This document shows, one piece after another, positions 59,099 through 64,000 of a stretch of DNA of 64,000 bases (position 1 is its first letter; every line of letters starts with the position of its first letter). The stretch comes from Streptomyces bungoensis (GTDB lineage Bacteria > Actinomycetota > Actinomycetes > Streptomycetales > Streptomycetaceae): the NCBI RefSeq assembly GCF_001514215.1, contig NZ_KQ948866.1, positions 124,001 to 188,000 of the forward strand, in the 5' to 3' direction. The translations under genes and the position numbers were made by a program. Under the pieces are notes generated by a model, which saw only the letters and a program-made list of their open reading frames with translations, was not told where the DNA came from and made no database searches.

Positions 59099-62000
59099 TC
59101 AGCTCGCCTGCGGTTCGAAGTCCCAGTAGGGCCGGTTCCGGGCACGCGCGGAGATGGTGTGGACGTGCTGCGCGCCCAGCGTGGCGGCCAGGTCGGACAG
59201 GGCTTCCTGCTCGACCTTCTCCGCTTCCTGACGGCCCCTGAGGGCCCGCAGGTCCGCCGCGTGGGCGATCCGCGCGGACAGGGTGAGCGGGTGGGTGCGG
59301 CCCAGGGTCTCCGTGGCCCTGGCGATGGTGGTCCGGGTCAGTTCGGCGGCGGACTCCGGCTCCCCGACCAGGTTGCGCAGGGCCGAGGCGTTGATGGCGC
59401 AGCCCAGCGTGTAGGGGTGCCGCTCGCCCACGGCCCCGGTCATGCCGGCCAGCGCCTCTTCGGCGAGCACGTGGGCGTGTTCCCGCTCGCCGACACTGCG
59501 CAGGATCAGGGCGTGGTTGGAGCGGGCGCCGATGGTGAAGGGGTGGTTCTCGGGGAGCAGCATCTCGTAGCGGGCGATGACGGACTCGCTGGCCTCCCTA
59601 GCCTGGTCGATGTCGCCGTGCTCCCGTGCGAAGCAGCTCTGGCTGACGGCGGCCGCCAGGGTCAGCATGTGCGTGTCGCCGAGCTTGCGCTCGTATCCCT
59701 CCAGCACGCCGGTGAGCAGCTTGGCCGCCCCGGAGCGGTCGCCCCCGCGCAACTGGCACAGGGCCAGGTTGTGCTGGGCGCGCAGGGTGTCCTGGTGGTC
59801 CGGGCCCATGACGATGCGGTATTCCCGCACGTTCTTCGCCTGGACGGACTCGGCCTCGGCGTACTTGCCGAGCAGGCGCAGGTCGACGGCGTAGGACACC
59901 TCGGAGAAGAGGGTCCAGGGATGGCGGCCCTTGAGCAGCAGGCGGCGCGCCTCCAGGGTCCTCAGGTCGATGTCCCGGGCCTCCTCGTACCGGCCGAGCA
60001 GACGGAGGGAGAAACCGAGGTTGTTGAGCGCGTTGAGGGTGCGCGAGTCCTGCTCGCCGAACAGGTCGCGGTAGGTCGGGTAGAGCCACTCGTAGACCTC
60101 CAGCGCCTCCGGGTACCGGCCCAGGTTCCACAGGTCGGCCCCGAGCCCCCCGGCCATCCGCAGGTGGTCGAGGTCGCGCTCGCCCCGCTCCGCCCGCAGC
60201 CGCTCCATCGCCGCCCGGTCGATCGCCTCCGTCTCCTCGAAACGCCCCGCGGACCGCAGCAGGTTGGCGTAGTGGTACGTGACCTCCCACACCCGCGGAT
60301 GCGACTCGCCGAGGAGGCGGCGCCAGGAGCGCAGGGCGCGGGCGCCCAGTTTGACGCCGGCGGAGTACTCGCCGGCGAACCACATGTAGCGCAGGCAGTT
60401 CAGGACCAGCATCTGCACCCGGCGGTCCGTGCTCTGCAGGACGTCCGCGTACTTCAGGTGCGGCACGATCTCCGCGTACGCGTCCCAGTTGCGGGTGTCG
60501 GTGGGGCGGCCGGGGTCGGCCTCGGCCAGGGCCCGTCGTACCACTTCGATGAACTCCCGCCGGTCCGCCTCGGGCATGTCCTTGTGCACGATCTGGTGCA
60601 CCATGCGGTGCAGGTAGACCGACTCGCCCGAGGAGGCGGCCTCGTCCATGGCCGTCTCGTGCGACTCCAGGCGGACCACCGAGTACTGGCGCAGCTGGTT
60701 GATCGCCTTGTTCCACAGCAGCGGGTCGTCGAGGAGGCCGGCGAGCTGTTCGGGCAGGTCGTCGTGCGACATCTCCTTCAGCAGCCGCACGGGGATGAAG
60801 CCGGGGGCGAAGAAGGTGCACAGCCGGAGCAGGTCGACGGACTCGGGGACCGTGTCGCGGAGTTTGTTCAGCAGTATCGACCAGGCGGTCTGGAAGGCGA
60901 GGGGGAAGTCGGCGGACACCTTGACGACGTCCTGGTCGATGCCGCCGTCCAGGAGGCCGATGTACTGCTCGACGGAGAGGTCGGAGTCGTTGAGCCAGCC
61001 CGCGGTCTGGTCCAGGAGCAGGGGGAGGTCCTCCAGCGCCTCCGCCAGCTGGTCGGCCTCGGCCTCGTTGAGGCGGGGGGCGCGGCGGCGGATGAAGGCG
61101 ACGGACTCGTCGCGGTCGTAGACGCGGACCTCGAGGAGCTTGCTGTTGTGCTCCCCCCACTCGGGGTTGCGGGAGGTGATGAGCACGTGTCCGGGGCCGG
61201 TGGGCACCAGGTCCCAGATCTGGTCGGGTTCGTCGGCGCCGTCGAGGACGAGCAGCCAGCGCGCGTAGGGGTCGCCCCTGCGCAGGGAGTCGCGGACGGC
61301 GCGCAGCCGCTCGCCGTACTCCTGGCCGGTCTGCAGGCCCAGTTTGGGGGCGAGTTCGGCGAGGCCGCGGCGGTAGGTCACCCGCTTCTCGGCGTTGACC
61401 CACCACACCACGTCGTACTCGGAGCCGAAGCGGTAGACGTACTCGGCGGCCAGCTGGGTCTTGCCGACGCCGGACATGCCGTGCAGCGTGAGGACGCCGG
61501 CGCCGGTCTCGCTGCCCTGGAGCAGGTGGTAGGCGTCGTTGAGCAGGGGCTCGCGGCCGGTGAAGCGGGTGTTGCGGCGCGGTACGCCGCCCCACACGTC
61601 GGGCATGGACGCCGGGAAGCGGGGGGCCGGGCGGGCGGTGTCCGCGGTCACCGGGGTGTCGAGGGGGATGTCGAGGCGGTCGATCAGGCGGCGCTCGGCC
61701 TCGTCGGCGCCCATGTTGGTCAGGTCGACCGGGGCCAGCACGGCGGTGGCGGCGGGGACGGGGGCGGTGGTGACCGACACGGCGGCGAACCGGGCGGGAT
61801 CCGGGGCCACGACCTCGCGCAGGGCCGCGTTCCACTCCTCGTGGGTGCGCGGGCCGAGCTGGAAGTACCACTCGCTGACGAGGATGAGGACCCGGCCCTC
61901 GGCCAGGGTGAGATCGCCCAGCAGGCTCACCAGCGACTGGTCGGGCGGGGCGTCCCAGCGCAGGTACACCACCCGCAGACCGCGCCGCTCCAGCCTGTCC

Positions 62001-62107
62001 CCGAGCCACGCCGCCCAGGCCCGGTTGAATCCGGCGAAGCTGATGGTGACGGTCTGCCTCGCGGCCCCCTTCCCGGCCGTGCGGACCGGCGTACGAGCTT
62101 CAGACAT
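59099..62107 (-). CDS. fxsT: TIR-NB-ARC-TPR STAND ATPase (FxsT), paralogue 2
   Basis: A 1002-residue protein. Residues ~18-150 are TIR-like (VTISFAGFNRAWAAWLGDRL, ILVSEWYFQLGPRTHEEW), ~180-500 NB-ARC with Walker A GMSGVGKTQ (210-218), Walker B LLVLDGADEPDQIWDL, VLITSRNPEWGEH and PLLLDQTAGWL, and ~560-1002 TPR repeats. It lacks the beta-rich N-terminal domain of paralogue 1. ATG 62107. It lies next to the HExxH protein and FxsB, as FxsT does in FxSxx-COOH systems. Possible sensor of invading or cellular signals. Confidence 0.92.
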   Translation of the reverse strand: MSEARTPVRTAGKGAARQTVTISFAGFNRAWAAWLGDRLERRGLRVVYLRWDAPPDQSLVSLLGDLTLAEGRVLILVSEWYFQLGPRTHEEWNAALREVVAPDPARFAAVSVTTAPVPAATAVLAPVDLTNMGADEAERRLIDRLDIPLDTPVTADTARPAPRFPASMPDVWGGVPRRNTRFTGREPLLNDAYHLLQGSETGAGVLTLHGMSGVGKTQLAAEYVYRFGSEYDVVWWVNAEKRVTYRRGLAELAPKLGLQTGQEYGERLRAVRDSLRRGDPYARWLLVLDGADEPDQIWDLVPTGPGHVLITSRNPEWGEHNSKLLEVRVYDRDESVAFIRRRAPRLNEAEADQLAEALEDLPLLLDQTAGWLNDSDLSVEQYIGLLDGGIDQDVVKVSADFPLAFQTAWSILLNKLRDTVPESVDLLRLCTFFAPGFIPVRLLKEMSHDDLPEQLAGLLDDPLLWNKAINQLRQYSVVRLESHETAMDEAASSGESVYLHRMVHQIVHKDMPEADRREFIEVVRRALAEADPGRPTDTRNWDAYAEIVPHLKYADVLQSTDRRVQMLVLNCLRYMWFAGEYSAGVKLGARALRSWRRLLGESHPRVWEVTYHYANLLRSAGRFEETEAIDRAAMERLRAERGERDLDHLRMAGGLGADLWNLGRYPEALEVYEWLYPTYRDLFGEQDSRTLNALNNLGFSLRLLGRYEEARDIDLRTLEARRLLLKGRHPWTLFSEVSYAVDLRLLGKYAEAESVQAKNVREYRIVMGPDHQDTLRAQHNLALCQLRGGDRSGAAKLLTGVLEGYERKLGDTHMLTLAAAVSQSCFAREHGDIDQAREASESVIARYEMLLPENHPFTIGARSNHALILRSVGEREHAHVLAEEALAGMTGAVGERHPYTLGCAINASALRNLVGEPESAAELTRTTIARATETLGRTHPLTLSARIAHAADLRALRGRQEAEKVEQEALSDLAATLGAQHVHTISARARNRPYWDFEPQAS

Positions 62108-62234
62108 GCAGCAGCCTCCAGCGCGTAGTCATGAAATCGTAGAACCTCGGCGCGGCTCTGGGGAGTCCGGCGACTGCAGGAACGAACGCCTCGGCGCGAC
62201 GATCTTCGCGCAGCGGAGCCTGCGAAGTCGGCAT
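62100..62234 (-). CDS. Possible 44-codon ORF between HExxH gene and fxsT
   Basis: ATG 62234 lies 1 nt past the HExxH stop, which itself forms a GGTGA ribosome-site-like word. The ORF (MPTSQAPLREDRRAEAF...) ends at TGA 62100 overlapping the fxsT start. Third-position GC is only about 70%, below the neighbours, and its C-terminus (RWRLLHV) does not end in FxSxx, so it is not an obvious FxsA precursor. It may be a shadow, or a coupling leader for fxsT. Confidence 0.25.
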   Translation of the reverse strand: MPTSQAPLREDRRAEAFVPAVAGLPRAAPRFYDFMTTRWRLLHV

Positions 62235-62235
62235 T

Positions 62236-63660
62236 TCACCGATTCGTGAGCGGGGGAGCCGGAGGCTGACGCTGCGTCCACAGGGCGCGTACGGCTTTGA
62301 CGTACGCCTGGGCGCGCGCCGCGTACCCCCGCGGCGCGGGGTTCGCCGCCAGCCGCTCGTGGGCGGCGACCATGCCGTCGACGAACCGCCGGCCCACCGG
62401 TGTGAGGTCGGGTGAGCCGACGAGCGCGGGCAGGGCGGCCGCCACCTGGGCCTGGTAGCGGGCGTGCGCGGCCCAGGCCTGCGCCCGGTCGGCGGTGCCG
62501 GCGGCGAGGGCCCGGCGCTGGAAGAAGTCCGCCAGCGCCAGGTGCGAGTACGCCCCCTGGAGCAGTCCGTCGTACGGCCGCGGGTCCGGGCGCCAGGGGG
62601 CGAAGTAGCGGGCCTCGGGTCCCGCCCGGTGCAGTTCGACCATCTCGCTCAGCGCGGCGAGTTTCGTGTGCTGCAGTTCGTGGACGAGCGTGGCGGCGAA
62701 GGCCACCGGGGTCGCCGGGGCGCTGCTGAGCAGCGCGCCGAACGCCTCGCGCCGGGTGGCGCTGCAACTGCCGCGGCCGTCCGCGCCGGGGGGCGTCTCC
62801 AGCGGGACCAGGCAGCGCAGCAGGGCGAGCGCCTCCGCCGGCCGCCGTTCGCCGCCCGAGGCGAGGGCCGCGGCCGTGCCGGCCCAGGTCTGCAGCCACC
62901 GCTTGCGTTCGGCGTGGTCCGGGGCCGCGGGGCCGCTCAGCGCGGACTGGCCGGGCTCGCGCGGCGGGACGCGGTAGGGGTCGAGGTCGTCCAGGGGCAT
63001 GGGGGCGGTGCCGGGCCGCAGTCCGGGCAGGGCGTGGGCCGGGGTCCAGGCGAGGGCGCCGGACCAGGCGCCGGTGCCGGTCTCCAGGTGCACCCTCACG
63101 TCGGCGGCACCGGGCCGGCGCAGCGTCAGCACGCCGTGCGCGTGCCGGACCTCGACCTCGGTGTCGCCCGGCTCGGCGGTGTGCAGGGCGCCGAGCGAGG
63201 GCAGGGTGAGGACGCCGTCGCGGGCGGTCAGACGGGTGGTGAAGGGCAGGTCGGCGCGGGCGGCCGCGACCGCCGCGATCGCGCTGAAGTACGCCAGGTC
63301 CCGCAGCAGTTCGCGCCTGCCCGGCTCCGAGAGGCGTCCGGTGCGGGGGGTCAGTCCGGTCAGGCAGCGTCTGGCCCAGGGGCCCATCAGGGGCTGGGTG
63401 AGCCGGGCCCGGGCCGGTGATCCGGGGCCCGGGGCGGCCCGGTCCGCCGCCGTCAGCAGGGCCCAGTCCTCCCGCAGCCGGCGTTTCGCCGGCTCCGGGC
63501 AGACGCCGGGGCCGGCCGCCCGGGCCGCGTCGAGGACGGCGCGCATCAGGAGCAGGCGCCTGGTGTCCTGGTCGCGGACGAGGAGCGCCAGGGTCTCGGG
63601 GCCGCCCTCGGTGCGGCTGAGTTCGGCAAGCGCCCGGTCCGGGACCGCCGGAAGTATCAC
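62236..63660 (-). CDS. HExxH-motif protein (putative aKG-HExxH-type peptide beta-hydroxylase)
   Basis: A 474-residue protein. The key motif is AATLVHELQHTKLAALSEMV (HELQH at residues 327-331), with LLQGAYSHLALADFFQRRAL following, where a downstream His or Glu may complete a metal site. The family is found next to FxsB-type radical SAM maturases and is annotated as a 2-oxoglutarate-dependent beta-hydroxylase; I infer that from family memory. GTG 63660 overlaps the fxsB stop (GTGA), so the two are coupled. Confidence 0.82.
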   Translation of the reverse strand: MILPAVPDRALAELSRTEGGPETLALLVRDQDTRRLLLMRAVLDAARAAGPGVCPEPAKRRLREDWALLTAADRAAPGPGSPARARLTQPLMGPWARRCLTGLTPRTGRLSEPGRRELLRDLAYFSAIAAVAAARADLPFTTRLTARDGVLTLPSLGALHTAEPGDTEVEVRHAHGVLTLRRPGAADVRVHLETGTGAWSGALAWTPAHALPGLRPGTAPMPLDDLDPYRVPPREPGQSALSGPAAPDHAERKRWLQTWAGTAAALASGGERRPAEALALLRCLVPLETPPGADGRGSCSATRREAFGALLSSAPATPVAFAATLVHELQHTKLAALSEMVELHRAGPEARYFAPWRPDPRPYDGLLQGAYSHLALADFFQRRALAAGTADRAQAWAAHARYQAQVAAALPALVGSPDLTPVGRRFVDGMVAAHERLAANPAPRGYAARAQAYVKAVRALWTQRQPPAPPLTNR

Positions 63661-64000
63661 GGGGTGCCCCCTTCGAGTGAGGCCGGGCCGGCCGGGCGGG
63701 CGCCCTGGGCGTCCCCGGCGAGCCGGCCGGCCACGTGCGGGATGAAACGCTGGAGGTCCGCGCAGTACACGGACGGGTTCCCGAAGCCCTCCCCGGACCG
63801 GTACCGGTGGGCGTAGTGGCCGCCCCCGCACACCGCGACCAGGGGGCAGGCGCGGCAGCGGTCCGACAGGGCCGCCGCGCCGGCCTGGCGGGCGGCCACC
63901 CCCGGATGGCGCAGGGCGTCGTCGAAGTCGTGCCGGAAGACGTCGAGGCCGGTCTCGGCGGCCCCCTCGTACGCCGACTTCAGGGAGTCGACCTGCTCGA
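63657..64000 (-). CDS. fxsB: Radical SAM/SPASM peptide maturase FxsB-like, C-terminal part
   Basis: 114 open codons to the right window edge. The visible C-terminus has the SPASM-type cysteine cluster LSDRCRACPLVAVCGGGHYA, then HRYRSGEGFGNPSVYCADLQ and a Pro/Ala tail. The upstream part is DVFRHDFDDALRHPG. The rSAM core with CxxxCxxC lies off the edge. FxsB enzymes form cyclophane crosslinks in FxSxx-COOH peptides. Coupled by GTGA to the HExxH gene. Confidence 0.88.
   Translation of the reverse strand, partial: EQVDSLKSAYEGAAETGLDVFRHDFDDALRHPGVAARQAGAAALSDRCRACPLVAVCGGGHYAHRYRSGEGFGNPSVYCADLQRFIPHVAGRLAGDAQGARPAGPASLEGGTP

Overview
The window is high-GC actinobacterial DNA, almost certainly a Streptomyces chromosome. 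The evidence is strong G/C third-position bias, GTG/TTG starts with GGAGG-type ribosome sites, ATGA/GTGA-coupled operons, two conservon (Cvn) operons, an actinobacterial fused 2-oxoglutarate decarboxylase/dehydrogenase (Kgd), a Lon gene with an HspR-type HAIR operator, Ku/LigD-type end joining, and an FxsB/FxsT-type radical-SAM cluster. The content looks like chromosome core rather than a plasmid or an intact prophage.

Layout. 1-2.5 kb: part of a conservon (kinase, roadblock, DUF742; its GTPase lies off the left edge). 2.7-9.1 kb: small metabolic and stress genes, namely a DUF3592-like membrane protein, a thioredoxin-fold protein, two TetR/MFS-type genes, a methyltransferase-like protein and an epoxide hydrolase. 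9.25-9.53 kb: on the minus strand, two tRNA-like genes whose 3' halves lie upstream of their 5' halves, which is the layout of circularly permuted tRNA genes. This is the most unusual signal in the window. 9.6-13.3 kb: a phage-like unknown protein, then a feoA-feoB-NifU-like operon under an iron box. 13.4-14.5 kb: two 5'-truncated gene remnants that look like a deletion scar. 14.5-19.5 kb: an AhpD-like protein divergent from an ECF41 sigma factor, Ku divergent from a LigD-type polymerase, and a NERD protein. 19.6-24.7 kb: lipoprotein, orphan sensor kinase, FtsW/RodA and class B PBP. 25.5-28.4 kb: two divergent ferritin-like di-iron proteins with a TetR regulator. 28.8-32 kb: an NlpC/P60 hydrolase and two convergent secreted beta-helix paralogues. 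32.2-37.9 kb: a complete cvnABCD conservon with a fifth gene for a styrene/indole-type flavin monooxygenase. 38-41.5 kb: PP2C-like protein, a G-rich low-complexity repeat tract, a MarR regulator and a GH25 lysozyme. 41.6-50.9 kb: lon, a spermidine-synthase-like methyltransferase, a response regulator/kinase pair and kgd.

51-64 kb holds a leftward cluster that continues off the right edge: the C-terminus of a radical SAM/SPASM maturase (FxsB-like), an HExxH protein (putative peptide beta-hydroxylase), a TIR-NB-ARC-TPR protein (FxsT-like), a CU044_2847-family small protein, a MoxR/ChlI-type AAA ATPase, a VWA/SAV_2336-like protein, a CHAT protease and a second TIR-NB-ARC-TPR paralogue. It joins a radical-SAM peptide-modification module to STAND ATPase, AAA/VWA and CHAT modules typical of bacterial conflict or signalling systems. 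The precursor peptide is not visible in the window. The two STAND paralogues share an almost identical segment of about 395 bp that looks like recent gene conversion.
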